Below are positions 46,487-55,040 of a stretch of DNA of 64,000 nt, in pieces. The position numbers were made by a program, and so were the translations under genes. Numbering within the stretch: position 1 is the first letter of the stretch; every line of letters begins with the position of its first letter. Source of the DNA: Rhizobium sp. 16-449-1b (lineage in GTDB: Bacteria > Pseudomonadota > Alphaproteobacteria > Rhizobiales > Rhizobiaceae); assembly GCF_017741935.1 (NCBI RefSeq), contig NZ_JAGHMH010000021.1:1-64000 (forward strand), given 5' to 3'. The notes beneath the pieces were generated by a model that was given only the letters and a program-made list of their open reading frames with translations, was not told where the DNA came from and made no database searches.

Positions 46487-46518
46487 GGCGCCCCGCCCCG
46501 TCGATGGTGCGGGGTGCC
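46487..46518 (+). promoter_or_regulatory. Hairpin between binding-protein and deacetylase genes
   Basis: GGCGCCCCGC pairs with GCGGGGTGCC (one G-T pair) across a 12-nt loop. It is followed by ACATTTTCC rather than a clean T-run, so it may attenuate rather than fully end transcription between the transporter and the deacetylase. Confidence 0.55.
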
Positions 46519-46544
46519 ACATTTTCCAGCGAATGGATGTTTTG

Positions 46545-47576
46545 ATGAAGACCGTCTTCTCTCCCCGCCATCGCGGCCACGCCAACCAGCTTGAGCTTGT
46601 GGCGGGCGACATCGTTCCGGGCTTCGAGCTGACATCGCGGGCGGAGTATATCGCCGCCCGTGTCGCAGCGGTCGAACTCGGCGCGATCATCGAGCCGGCG
46701 GAGCATGACCTGACAACAGCGGCGCGGGTTCACCGTCAGGACTATCTCGATTTCCTGCCGACGATCTGGGGCCGCTGGACGGCGGAAGGGCGCACCGGAA
46801 CGGCGCTGCCCTTCACATGGCCGACACGCGGCCTGCGCGGCGATGTCCTTCCCGAATTCATCGACGGTCTCCTCGGCTATTACTCCTTCGACGCCGGCTG
46901 CGGCATCGTCGAGGGCTCGTGGGATGCGATCAAATCTTCCCATGACGTGGCGCTGACGGCAGCCGGCCTGGTGCAATCCGGCGAACGCGCCGCCTTCGCA
47001 CTCTGCCGCCCGCCCGGCCACCACGCCGGCGCCGGCTTCATGGGCGGCTATTGCTACATCAACAACGCCGCCGTTGCCGCGCAGTGGCTGCGTGATAACG
47101 GCGCCAGGCGGGTATCGATCCTCGACGTGGACTATCATCACGGTAACGGCACTCAGGAGATTTTCTACGCGCGGGATGACGTGCAGGTCATCAACCTGCA
47201 TGCCGATCCGATGCAGGAGTATCCCTATTTCCTCGGCCATGCCGACGAGCGGGGTATCGGCGCAGGCGAAGGGTTCAATCTCAATTACCCCATGCGCTTC
47301 GGCACAGACTGGACGAAGTGGAGCCAGTCGATGGACGACGCCTGCGGCAAACTGCTTTCCTACGCGCCTGATGTGGTGGTCGTCTCGCTTGGCGTCGACA
47401 CCTTCGAGAAGGATCCGATCAGCAAGTTCAAGCTCAGGACCGAGGACTTCTCCAAGATCGGCGAGCGGATCGCCAGGCTCGGGCTCCCGACGCTCTTCGT
47501 CATGGAGGGTGGCTATGCCGTCGAGGAAATCGGCGTCAACGCGGTGAGCGTGCTCACCGGTTTCGAAGGCGCCTGA
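46545..47576 (+). CDS. Histone-deacetylase-family acetylpolyamine amidohydrolase
   Basis: A 343-residue class II HDAC-like enzyme. The His-His pair is in RPPGHHAGAGF (about residue 155), zinc ligands are in LDVDYHHGNGTQEIFY (about 190), a later Asp is in SLGVDTFEKDP and the catalytic Tyr is in MEGGYAVEEIG (about 320). Bacterial relatives (AphA/ApaH) release acetate from acetylputrescine, acetylcadaverine and similar compounds. Its position directly after a polyamine importer supports that role. The ATG giving MKTVFSPRH is preferred; a start four codons upstream is possible. Confidence 0.88.
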   Translation: MKTVFSPRHRGHANQLELVAGDIVPGFELTSRAEYIAARVAAVELGAIIEPAEHDLTTAARVHRQDYLDFLPTIWGRWTAEGRTGTALPFTWPTRGLRGDVLPEFIDGLLGYYSFDAGCGIVEGSWDAIKSSHDVALTAAGLVQSGERAAFALCRPPGHHAGAGFMGGYCYINNAAVAAQWLRDNGARRVSILDVDYHHGNGTQEIFYARDDVQVINLHADPMQEYPYFLGHADERGIGAGEGFNLNYPMRFGTDWTKWSQSMDDACGKLLSYAPDVVVVSLGVDTFEKDPISKFKLRTEDFSKIGERIARLGLPTLFVMEGGYAVEEIGVNAVSVLTGFEGA

Positions 47577-47598
47577 TTGCCTGAAGGGGAGTGATGTG

Positions 47599-48747
47599 AT
47601 GCCTGAGCTGCTCTTCAATCGCGCGGACGTGACGCTCGCCAACTGGCGCACCGTCCCATACAGCCGGTGGTCCTTCGAGCATGTCAGCGAGATCGTCCCC
47701 TCGGCGATCATCCCGGGCACGCGCGGCGGAAAAGCGGCCGAGCCAATCGGCCTCAGTGCGCTATCAGGCATCTCGTTTACGGGTCTGAAAGATGCACCGT
47801 CATCGCTGTCGGACTTTCTCACCGAGAGCGAAACCGACGAACTCGTCGTCATGAAAGACGGACGCGTCATCGCCGACTGGTCCGCGCCGCACTCCGATCC
47901 AACGCGCCCACACATCATATTCTCCGTCTCCAAGTCCCTGACAGGGCTCCTCGGCGGAATTCTCGCGCATAGAGGCCTGCTGTCCTTCGAAAGCCGGATC
48001 AGCCGCTATGTGCCCGAGGTCGCCGGCTCGGCCTATGCGGATGCGACGGTGCAGCAGCTCATCGACATGGAGATCAGCGTCGATTTCGTGGAGAGCTATC
48101 TCGACACCTCAGGTGGTTTCGAGCGCTACCGTCGCTCCACCGGATGGAACCCTGAAAAGCCAGGCGATCCCGCACCGGATCTGAAGACGTTCATCTGCGG
48201 CATCGGCAAGGGTGCCGGATCACACGGCGAGAGGCACGCCTATCGCTCGCCGAACACCGATTTGGCCGGCATCGTTCTCGAGCGGGCCGCTGGCGCGTGG
48301 TTCGCCGCGCTGCTCAGCGACCACCTGTGGAAGGCAATCGGCGCCGAAGCGAACGCCATGGTCACCGTCGACCGGATCGGCACCGCGCGCGCGGCGGGCG
48401 GCATTTCTGCGACGGCACGAGACCTTGCCCTGGTGGGTGAACTGGTGCGGAGGCGCGGCGCGGGGATCGTGTCAGAGGACTTCATCGCCGATTTCTGGTC
48501 GCGCAAGCGCCGGGAGGCATGGAAGAACGGCGATCAGCTGGAGCTGTTTCCGGAGGGAAGCTACCGCAATTACTGGTACGAGACGGGCGTCGGAGAGCTG
48601 GCGGCGATCGGCATCCATGGCCAGTGGATATGGATCCACCCGGAGCGCGAAACTGTCATCGTCAAGCTGTCGTCGCAGCGGTTGCCGGTTGATCCGGCCC
48701 TTGACCACGCGATCGTGCGGATGATGTGGGCGATCTGTAGCTTATAG
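47599..48747 (+). CDS. Beta-lactamase-fold serine hydrolase (NylB-like)
   Basis: A 382-residue class C beta-lactamase-fold hydrolase. The nucleophile tetrad SVSK is in IIFSVSKSLTGLLGG (about residue 112), and the second motif is seen as HAYRSPNTDLAGIV near 215, where Tyr is followed by Asn three residues on. The late IHGQWIWIHPE stretch replaces the KTG box, as in 6-aminohexanoate-dimer hydrolase (NylB) relatives. No signal peptide is present, so it is cytoplasmic. It follows the deacetylase by 22 bp and so may hydrolyse an amide derivative of the same substrate group. Confidence 0.83.
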   Translation: MPELLFNRADVTLANWRTVPYSRWSFEHVSEIVPSAIIPGTRGGKAAEPIGLSALSGISFTGLKDAPSSLSDFLTESETDELVVMKDGRVIADWSAPHSDPTRPHIIFSVSKSLTGLLGGILAHRGLLSFESRISRYVPEVAGSAYADATVQQLIDMEISVDFVESYLDTSGGFERYRRSTGWNPEKPGDPAPDLKTFICGIGKGAGSHGERHAYRSPNTDLAGIVLERAAGAWFAALLSDHLWKAIGAEANAMVTVDRIGTARAAGGISATARDLALVGELVRRRGAGIVSEDFIADFWSRKRREAWKNGDQLELFPEGSYRNYWYETGVGELAAIGIHGQWIWIHPERETVIVKLSSQRLPVDPALDHAIVRMMWAICSL

Positions 48748-48758
48748 AGCGCGCCCGG

Positions 48759-49655
48759 TTAGCGGGAGGCCACGCCCTGTTGGCGATACGCACGTTGCTT
48801 CGACGCCAACTGGCTGATCGGCAAGGAGAGTTCGGCAATCCTGGGATCGGGCGCCTCGACCCACCGCTCTGGCGAGAAGTAGGCCTTGGTGCGCGTCTGC
48901 GGCCCGGAATCGGCGGCAACGACAAGCATGAAATTGTAGCTATCCTGGCTCTCGGGGTCGCGCCGGAAGCTGAAATAGGCCCCGAACCGCTCGTTTTCGA
49001 AATCACGAAGGCTGCGGATCGGCGCCAGCGCGTCCTGAAAATCGCTCCACCCCGCCTGCCGCACCAGGGTTTCGAATATCTTCATATGACCGACGTCCAG
49101 CCGCCCTTCGGCATCCGTCGGGGGGCCGACGAGCCTTCCCCTGATCTCCACGATGTCGCCGCTGGCGTTGCCCTTGACCCTCAGGAACACAGAGTTCAGC
49201 GGCCGAACGTCATTCTTCTTGTATATGCGTTGGAAATAGCATTCGTGGCTGGTGCTACGCATCGACGGCGCGCGCCATTCGCTTGTCTCGATACCAGCAT
49301 CGCGCAACGCCTTGCAAACGGTCGGCCCGGAGACCCGCCAAATGCGCAGGAACTGAGCCGCCACGTCGGGTTCCGGGGCTTCGATCAGGCGAACGGGGAT
49401 ATCGACCGGTTGCGCCGACGGTGGCGTGGACGTCGCGGCCGGCTCGACAATCATGGGCGGCTGTGGCGGTTCGTCGAAGATTTGAACTCCGAAATGGCGA
49501 AAGAGGCTTTCGAACCGCTGAGGATCGCCAAAAAACAGCGCCGCGGCCGCGAAGCACGGCAGGATGAGGAAGAATATCGACCAGACGGACCTGCGGATAT
49601 TGTTCCGCAACGGCACCCTTACCTGCTCTTGTGATGCATCACTCACCAAATCCAT
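48759..49655 (-). CDS. Membrane-anchored hypothetical protein (DUF6030-like)
   Basis: A 298-residue protein with a cytoplasmic N-terminus, a single transmembrane helix (VWSIFFLILPCFAAAALFFG, about residues 24-43), a proline-rich linker (about 64-85) and a periplasmic domain with two Cys (in PTVCKALRDAG and HECYFQRIY) that could form a disulfide. It resembles the rhizobial DUF6030 group from memory; that match is unverified. No function can be assigned. It is convergent with the serine hydrolase gene. Confidence 0.7.
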   Translation of the reverse strand: MDLVSDASQEQVRVPLRNNIRRSVWSIFFLILPCFAAAALFFGDPQRFESLFRHFGVQIFDEPPQPPMIVEPAATSTPPSAQPVDIPVRLIEAPEPDVAAQFLRIWRVSGPTVCKALRDAGIETSEWRAPSMRSTSHECYFQRIYKKNDVRPLNSVFLRVKGNASGDIVEIRGRLVGPPTDAEGRLDVGHMKIFETLVRQAGWSDFQDALAPIRSLRDFENERFGAYFSFRRDPESQDSYNFMLVVAADSGPQTRTKAYFSPERWVEAPDPRIAELSLPISQLASKQRAYRQQGVASR

Positions 49656-49990
49656 CACCTTTGCGGCTGGATTATAAGTTAAAGCTCATACTCACAATGG
49701 TTCAATACATTCGAATTAGCAATCGCTTGATCGCGAATTCATGCTGCAACGCGAAAAAATCAGTCGGCATTACCATCTGCCATGTGCATTGAGCGGCAGG
49801 AATACACCAGCAATCACATCCGCGAGATTGGCCGGCAAGTTAAGAAACTATTTATGAAATCGTGAAAATTAGAGATGGACGATCGTGGCAATGCGGCATT
49901 CGCGCGCGTTGCACCCCAATGACGTGGTTCAATGAGTAAATGCTCGCGCGCTCGACGGTGCGCAGCAATGCGTATGGAGTATAGCGTATC
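49656..49990. promoter_or_regulatory. Intergenic region upstream of outer-membrane protein
   Basis: A 335-bp divergent gap between the membrane-anchored hypothetical gene and the outer-membrane protein gene. It is AT-richer than the neighbouring genes, with repeated GAATT-type hexamers around 49710-49740. TGGAG lies ten bases before the omp ATG. I see no gene and no defined operator here. Confidence 0.45.
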
Positions 49991-50593
49991 ATGAGTATCA
50001 AACACTTCGCGGCAGCCCTTGCCGTCAGCCTTCTTGCCTCGCCGGTTCTGGCCGCCGATTTCGGCTCCTACGACCAGCCGTCTTCCGGCAGCTGGGAAGG
50101 CGCCTATGCCGGTGTCCACGGCGGCATGGCCTCTCCGAACCTCAACCCCTTCTCCGGCAACAATGGCCTGAGCGTCGGCGGACAGGCGGGCTACAACACC
50201 ATGGTTGGCGGCGCGGTCGTCGGCGGCGAAGTCGAAGCCTCTTACCTCGGCGACAGCCGCGTGAAAGTGGAAGACGGCAAGCTCAAGGAGCGTCACCGCC
50301 TGAGCGCCAAGGGCAAGGTTGGTGCACCGATCGACCAGACGCTGATCTATGGAACGGCCGGCTTTGCGATGACCAACTTCCGTGACAACGGCAACATCGC
50401 CGGCCCCGACGGCTGGAAGCCAGGCTACATCCTCGGCGCCGGCGTCGAGCAGAAGCTGACGTCCAACGTTTCGGCTCGCGTCGAATATAACTACACGATC
50501 ACCAACAGCGTGCGTACCTTCTCCAACGGTGTCGGCACGACGGGCAACGTCCACGACCACACGCTGAAGGCCGGCCTCAACGTCAGCTTCTAA
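49991..50593 (+). CDS. Outer-membrane beta-barrel protein (Omp25/Omp31 type)
   Basis: A 200-residue porin-like barrel. The signal peptide MSIKHFAAALAVSLLASPVLA is followed by ADFGSYDQPSSGSWEGAYAGVH, the typical opening of rhizobial Omp25/31 and RopB-like proteins. Eight amphipathic strands are suggested by alternating residues, and the chain ends LKAGLNVSF with the terminal Phe used by the BAM machinery. It is monocistronic, with a hairpin terminator right after it. Confidence 0.88.
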   Translation: MSIKHFAAALAVSLLASPVLAADFGSYDQPSSGSWEGAYAGVHGGMASPNLNPFSGNNGLSVGGQAGYNTMVGGAVVGGEVEASYLGDSRVKVEDGKLKERHRLSAKGKVGAPIDQTLIYGTAGFAMTNFRDNGNIAGPDGWKPGYILGAGVEQKLTSNVSARVEYNYTITNSVRTFSNGVGTTGNVHDHTLKAGLNVSF

Positions 50594-50914
50594 CAGCAGT
50601 AAGGATGGCGTCAGCAATTGTTGGCGCCATCTCCTCGCGCAAAAGATCTCCGGCGCTGCCTGCACACCAGCGCGCGCCGGATCATGCAGCCTGGCCCAAG
50701 GTGGTCAGATAGATTGCCTGGGAGGGAATGCGGTGCTTCGCGCCGATGTCGCAGATCCCCAAGTTGTTTCGCGTTCGCAGAAGCGCCGATAACAAGCCTG
50801 ACGCTCACCCCGGAAAGACGGGGGCTTATCCCCTCCCCACTTGGCCAACTCCCCGTGCATGAGCCCGAGCTAAATCCGGCCCGGCTCAAGTACCATATAC
50901 AACATGGGTGCTAA
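50594..50914. other. Intergenic region after omp gene, with terminator hairpin
   Basis: GATGGCG (50604-50610) pairs with CGCCATC (50625-50631), and the interior pairs further through G-T pairs, giving a terminator-like stem for the omp gene. The remaining 280 bp up to the HutC-like gene hold nothing I can support; short open frames lack ribosome sites. Confidence 0.6.
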
Positions 50915-51670
50915 TTACTCTTCGAACACCTTGCCGCTTCGCGCCTCTAGGCGATAGCGGTGCGCGGGATAGACCAGCCGGGCTGTGGACACCACCTGGC
51001 GGCCAGACCATGTCCGGCGCCGAATGGTCAGGCAAGGTTCGCTTCTCAGGATCGTCAGCAATTTGCACTCCCAGGCCTGCGGCATCGCCGCCTCCACCAC
51101 GTGCTCGGAACCACTGAGCGGCGCGGCAGCCACCAGGTAAGCGTTCGGCGTCTGGGACGAGAAATCTTGAATGAGATAGTCCGGCGCAGCCGCCGGATTG
51201 ACGAAACGGTCCTCGATCTGGACCGGAACGCCATTTTCGCTGTGCACGATCAGCGAATGAAAGACCGGCGCGCCGATATCGAGATCGAGCGCGTCCGCAG
51301 TCTCCGGAGATGCGGGCTCTTCAGCGATCACAATGACTGATGCTTCGTGCGAATGCCCGCGCTCCGCGATCTCGTCGGCGATGTTTCTGACCTCGAACAG
51401 CGGTGAGTAGCCTTTGCGCTCCGCCACGAACGAGCCGACGCCCTGGATGCGAACGAGCTCCCCTTCCGCTGCCAATTCGCGCAGCGCGCGGTTCGCCGTC
51501 ATCTTACTGACGCCGAGTTCGGCGACCAGTTCATTCTCGGAGGGCACGCGGAATTTCGGCGGCCATTCGCCGCTCTGGATACGGTCGAGAATCATCTGCT
51601 TGACACCGACATAGAGCGGCGCGCTATCGTTCTGCGCAAGCTCACGCTTCATCTCGCTGGAATGCTTCAT
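50915..51670 (-). CDS. hutC: HutC-like GntR/UTRA repressor
   Basis: A 251-residue GntR regulator of the HutC subfamily. The winged helix-turn-helix (about residues 15-85) contains RVPSENELVAELGVSKMTANRALREL in part, followed by VRIQGVGSFVAE. The UTRA ligand domain (about 100-240) includes PVFHSLIVHSENGVPVQIEDRFVNP and CLTIRRRTWSG, both close to histidine-utilisation repressors. HutC binds urocanate in other bacteria. Here it is divergent from an amino-acid transporter and a HAL-family gene, with no hutU, hutI or hutG visible, so its inducer may be a related imidazole compound. Confidence 0.85.
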   Translation of the reverse strand: MKHSSEMKRELAQNDSAPLYVGVKQMILDRIQSGEWPPKFRVPSENELVAELGVSKMTANRALRELAAEGELVRIQGVGSFVAERKGYSPLFEVRNIADEIAERGHSHEASVIVIAEEPASPETADALDLDIGAPVFHSLIVHSENGVPVQIEDRFVNPAAAPDYLIQDFSSQTPNAYLVAAAPLSGSEHVVEAAMPQAWECKLLTILRSEPCLTIRRRTWSGRQVVSTARLVYPAHRYRLEARSGKVFEE

Positions 51671-51742
51671 TGCCTATTCCTTTTGCACGAATGAAATCCG
51701 CCCATTCAATCGACTTTCCTCTTGCATAACACAAATTATCTC

Positions 51743-51760
51743 ATATGGTACCCTATACAA
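51743..51760. promoter_or_regulatory. Candidate HutC-type operator
   Basis: ATATGGTACCCTATACAA contains an imperfect inverted repeat, TATGG versus CCTATA, in the divergent promoter between the HutC-like gene and the transporter. HutC sites in Pseudomonas contain TGTATA/TATACA half-sites, and one (CTATACA) is present here. Assignment rests on position and partial symmetry. Confidence 0.4.
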
Positions 51761-51856
51761 CCACCTGATCAACTTCTCTTCGAAGGATGGCAGGCAAGCC
51801 GGCGTAGATCGGCATCACGCGGCCGCAAGGCCATCGTCACTTCAGAGGAGATCTCT

Positions 51857-52699
51857 ATGAAACTCGCAGCCATTCTTCTTTCCAGCGCCGTCGCGCTTTC
51901 CGGGCTCGTCGCTCCCGTTTCCGCCAAGGACTGGAAGACCGCCACCATCACGCTCGAAGGCGCCTATGCGCCATGGAACATGACGAATGCCGACGGCACG
52001 CTCGGCGGCTTCGAACCCGAACTGGCCAAGGTTCTGTGCGAACGCGCCAAGATCGAATGCACGCTCGTGGCTTCGGATTGGGACGGCATGATCCCGGCAC
52101 TGAACGCCGGCAAGTTCGATGTCATCATGGATGCGCTCTCGATCACCGAAGAGCGTAAGCAGATCATCGACTTCACTGTGCCCTATGCCGCGACGCCGGC
52201 TGCTTTCGCCACTGCCAAGGACAGCCCGCTGGCCAATGCCGCCGGCACTGGCGCGACCATCAAGATGACACCCGGCCAGACCGGCGTGAAGGAAATCGAC
52301 GCACTGAAGGAAGCCTTCAAGGGCAAGACGATCGGCATTCAGGCCGCCACCGTCTATGCGAAGTTCGTCTACGACAACTTCGGCGATATCGCCCAGATCC
52401 GCGAATACAAGACGGGCGCCGATCGCGACCTCGACCTGCAGAACGGACGTATCGACCTCGGCTTCGACGACGCCGTCTATTTCAACAGCGCGTTCGAGAC
52501 CGCCGGCGGCGCGCTCGCCTTTACCGGCCCCGAGATCGTCGGATCGATCTGGGGCGAAGGTGAAGGGCTTGGCATCCGTAAGGCCGACACCGACCTGCGC
52601 GACAAGTTCAGCGAAGCGATCAAGTCGGCGCTTGCTGATGGCACCGTGAAGAACCTGTCGATGAAGTGGTTCAAGATCGACGTCAGCCCGCAGCAGTAA
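51857..52699 (+). CDS. Polar amino-acid ABC transporter substrate-binding protein
   Basis: A 280-residue SBP_bac_3 protein. The signal peptide is MKLAAILLSSAVALSGLVAPVSA, and the fold opens TITLEGAYAPWNMTNADGTL with GGFEPELAKVLCERAKIEC, as in lysine/arginine/ornithine- and histidine-binding proteins. The ligand aspartate is in DGMIPALNAGKFDVIMDALS followed by EERKQIIDF. AGAGGAG lies just upstream of the ATG. It leads the operon with two permeases, ATPase, HAL-like lyase and oxidase, so the ligand is probably the substrate of those enzymes. Confidence 0.88.
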   Translation: MKLAAILLSSAVALSGLVAPVSAKDWKTATITLEGAYAPWNMTNADGTLGGFEPELAKVLCERAKIECTLVASDWDGMIPALNAGKFDVIMDALSITEERKQIIDFTVPYAATPAAFATAKDSPLANAAGTGATIKMTPGQTGVKEIDALKEAFKGKTIGIQAATVYAKFVYDNFGDIAQIREYKTGADRDLDLQNGRIDLGFDDAVYFNSAFETAGGALAFTGPEIVGSIWGEGEGLGIRKADTDLRDKFSEAIKSALADGTVKNLSMKWFKIDVSPQQ

Positions 52700-52720
52700 G
52701 GCCTCCGGCAAACATAGCCC

Positions 52721-52746
52721 GGTCTCCGACGTTAGCGCCGGAGACC
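52721..52746 (+). promoter_or_regulatory. Intercistronic hairpin after binding-protein gene
   Basis: GGTCTCCG (52721-52728) pairs with CGGAGACC (52739-52746). No T-run follows, so it probably acts as a partial attenuator or mRNA-stabilising element that favours binding-protein expression. Confidence 0.55.
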
Positions 52747-52795
52747 GCATGTCTGACAACGTCGTCGATCGAGCGACGCATGCGGGGAACGTGCC

Positions 52796-53521
52796 ATGGC
52801 ATCATTGTCACTGATTGGATTCGGCTCCGGCGGATGGGGCGCGCTGCTGCTTTTTGCCGCTTTCATCACCTTGTGCGTAACGGCGACAGCGCTCGTGATT
52901 GGCGCGGTGATCGGCGCGATCGTCGCTGCTGCGAAGCTGTCCGGCAACCTCGTGTTCGCCACGCTCGGCAATATCTACACGACCGTCTTTCGCGGCGTGC
53001 CTGAACTTCTGATCATCTACCTGATCTATTTCGGCGGCTCTTCGGCGGTCACCGCGATCGGCAAGGCAATGGGCTACGAGGGCTTCCTCGGCATGCCGTC
53101 TTTCATCGCAGGCGCGCTGGCTGTCGGCATCATCTCCGGCGCCTATCAGGCCGAAGTCTTTCGCGGTGCCTTCCAGGCGATTTCCAAGGGCGAGCTCGAG
53201 GCGGCGTCGGCGATCGGCATGCATCGCGCATTGCGTTTCCGCCGCATCATCATGCCTCAGGTCTTCCGCTTCGCCATTCCCGGCATCGGCAATGTCTGGC
53301 AGCTAAGCTTGAAGGATTCCGCGTTGATCTCCGTTACCGGCCTTGCCGAGCTAATGCGCACCAGCCAGGTGGCGGCGGGTTCGACGCGGCAGTATTTCCT
53401 GTTCTTCATCGTCGGCGGCATTCTCTATCTGATCCTCACCAGCCTGTCCGACCGCGTCTTCAACGGCGCCGAACGACGCGCCAACCGCAGCATGCCGACG
53501 GCGGCGATGGGAAAGGCATAA
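52796..53521 (+). CDS. Polar amino-acid ABC permease (HisQ type)
   Basis: A 241-residue permease of the HisMQ/GlnP family with about five hydrophobic segments. TVFRGVPELLIIYLIYFGG near residue 62 and the ATPase-contact loop ELEAASAIGMHRALRFRRII are diagnostic, as is PQVFRFAIPGIGNVWQLSLKDSALIS in part. It pairs with the following permease, 10 bp downstream. Confidence 0.9.
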   Translation: MASLSLIGFGSGGWGALLLFAAFITLCVTATALVIGAVIGAIVAAAKLSGNLVFATLGNIYTTVFRGVPELLIIYLIYFGGSSAVTAIGKAMGYEGFLGMPSFIAGALAVGIISGAYQAEVFRGAFQAISKGELEAASAIGMHRALRFRRIIMPQVFRFAIPGIGNVWQLSLKDSALISVTGLAELMRTSQVAAGSTRQYFLFFIVGGILYLILTSLSDRVFNGAERRANRSMPTAAMGKA

Positions 53522-53531
53522 GGACAAGCCC

Positions 53532-54236
53532 ATGGACATCGCCTTTCTCACCCAAACCATGCTGACACTCTTGAAAGCGGTGCCGACGACGCTCGCGCTG
53601 TTTTCGGTGTCGGTCGTCTCCGGATGCCTGCTTGCGCTGCTGATCGTCTGGATGCGCGTTGGCGGAAACCCGGTTCTGTCCGCCTTTGCCAAGGGCTACA
53701 TCTTCGTCTTTCGCGGATCGCCCCTGCTGATCCAGATGTTCCTGATCTTCTACGGCCTCGGCCAGTTCGGCTTCATCCGCTACTCGTTCCTCTGGCCTTT
53801 CTTGCGCGAACCTTTCATCTGCGCCGTGCTTTCACTGGCGTTGTGCACCGCCGGCTATTCGGCCGAGATCTTCCGAGGCGGTATTCGCGCGGTCTCGCCG
53901 CGCGAGATCGAAGCGGCACGTTCGATCGGTATGTCGGGCTTTCTGCTCGTGCGCCGCATCCTGGCGCCAATCGCATTCCGCCATGCCCTGCCCGCCTATT
54001 CCACCGAAATCGTGCTGATGATGAAATCGACGGCGCTTGCAAGCCTCGTCACCGTCTGGGAAGTGACCGGCGTCGCACAAAGGCTGATCTCGCAGACCTA
54101 CCGGACGATGGAGGTCTTCCTTTGCGCGGCCATCATCTATCTCGTTTTGAACTTCATAATCCTGCAGGCCATGGCCCTGCTTGAATATTCGCTTTCGCGA
54201 CATCGCCGCGCCGCGCCGCCCGCGCTGAAGGCATAA
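53532..54236 (+). CDS. Polar amino-acid ABC permease (HisM type)
   Basis: A 234-residue permease with about five transmembrane segments. Family marks are FVFRGSPLLIQMFLIFYGLG (about residues 56-75) and the coupling loop EIEAARSIGMSGFLLVRRIL with the following PIAFRHALPAYSTEIVLMMKST in part. It forms a heterodimer with the HisQ-type protein to import a polar, probably cationic or imidazole-type, amino acid. Confidence 0.9.
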   Translation: MDIAFLTQTMLTLLKAVPTTLALFSVSVVSGCLLALLIVWMRVGGNPVLSAFAKGYIFVFRGSPLLIQMFLIFYGLGQFGFIRYSFLWPFLREPFICAVLSLALCTAGYSAEIFRGGIRAVSPREIEAARSIGMSGFLLVRRILAPIAFRHALPAYSTEIVLMMKSTALASLVTVWEVTGVAQRLISQTYRTMEVFLCAAIIYLVLNFIILQAMALLEYSLSRHRRAAPPALKA

Positions 54237-54263
54237 GAGCAGAACCAAACCGATGGAGCACCC

Positions 54264-55040
54264 ATGCCCGGCGTAACCCGACTTTCGGTCCGCAATATCC
54301 GCAAGAGCTTCGGCATCCATGAAGTCCTGCGCGGCATCTCGCTTGATGCGCAAGATGGCGACGTCATCTCGCTGCTCGGCGCTTCCGGCTCCGGCAAATC
54401 GACCTTTCTGCGCTGTATCAACCTGCTGGAAACCGCGACCGATGGCGAAATCTGGGTCGACGGCGAACAGATCAGGATGATCCACAAGGGCGGCAAGAGC
54501 CGGCCCGCGAGCCAGAAGCAGGTCGATCACATTCGCTCCGAACTCGGCATGGTGTTCCAGTCCTTCAATCTCTGGTCTCACATGACGATCCTGCAGAACA
54601 TCATCGAGGGGCCGGTGCATGTTCTGAAGCGCCCGCGCTCCGAATGCATCGCCGAGGCCGAAGCCCTGCTCGAAAAGGTTGGTATTGCCGACAAGCGTCA
54701 TGCCTATCCGGCCCATCTTTCGGGCGGCCAGCAGCAGCGCGCCGCGATCGCCCGCGCGCTCGCCATGAAACCGAAGGTGATGCTGTTCGACGAACCGACA
54801 TCGGCACTCGATCCCGAACTCGTCGGCGAGGTGTTGCGCGTCATGCGCGCGCTTGCCGAAGAGGGCATGACCATGCTGGTCGTGACCCATGAAATGAGCT
54901 TTGCCCGCAACGTCTCGAACCGGGTCGTCTTCATGCGCGAAGGCGTCGTTGACAGCAGCGGCACGCCCGACGAGATGTTCGGTGGTGGCGGATCGCCGGC
55001 GTTTCGGCAGTTCATCGGTCACTTCGGAACCGGGCAATGA
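54264..55040 (+). CDS. Polar amino-acid ABC ATP-binding protein (HisP type)
   Basis: A 258-residue ATPase. Walker A is GASGSGKSTFLRCINLLE, the signature is LSGGQQQRAAIARALAMKP, Walker B is VMLFDEPTSALDPELVGEVL and the switch His is in LVVTHEMSFA. The HisP-type insertion around LRMIHKGGKSRPAS is present. It energises the HisQM-like channel. Its stop overlaps the start of the HAL-like gene by four bases, tying the lyase directly to the transporter. Confidence 0.92.
   Translation: MPGVTRLSVRNIRKSFGIHEVLRGISLDAQDGDVISLLGASGSGKSTFLRCINLLETATDGEIWVDGEQIRMIHKGGKSRPASQKQVDHIRSELGMVFQSFNLWSHMTILQNIIEGPVHVLKRPRSECIAEAEALLEKVGIADKRHAYPAHLSGGQQQRAAIARALAMKPKVMLFDEPTSALDPELVGEVLRVMRALAEEGMTMLVVTHEMSFARNVSNRVVFMREGVVDSSGTPDEMFGGGGSPAFRQFIGHFGTGQ

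Noticed and set aside
46443..47933. Minus-strand 496-codon frame opposite the HDAC-like gene
   Set aside because: The plus strand carries intact HDAC zinc and His-His motifs; the opposite frame spans two unrelated genes.
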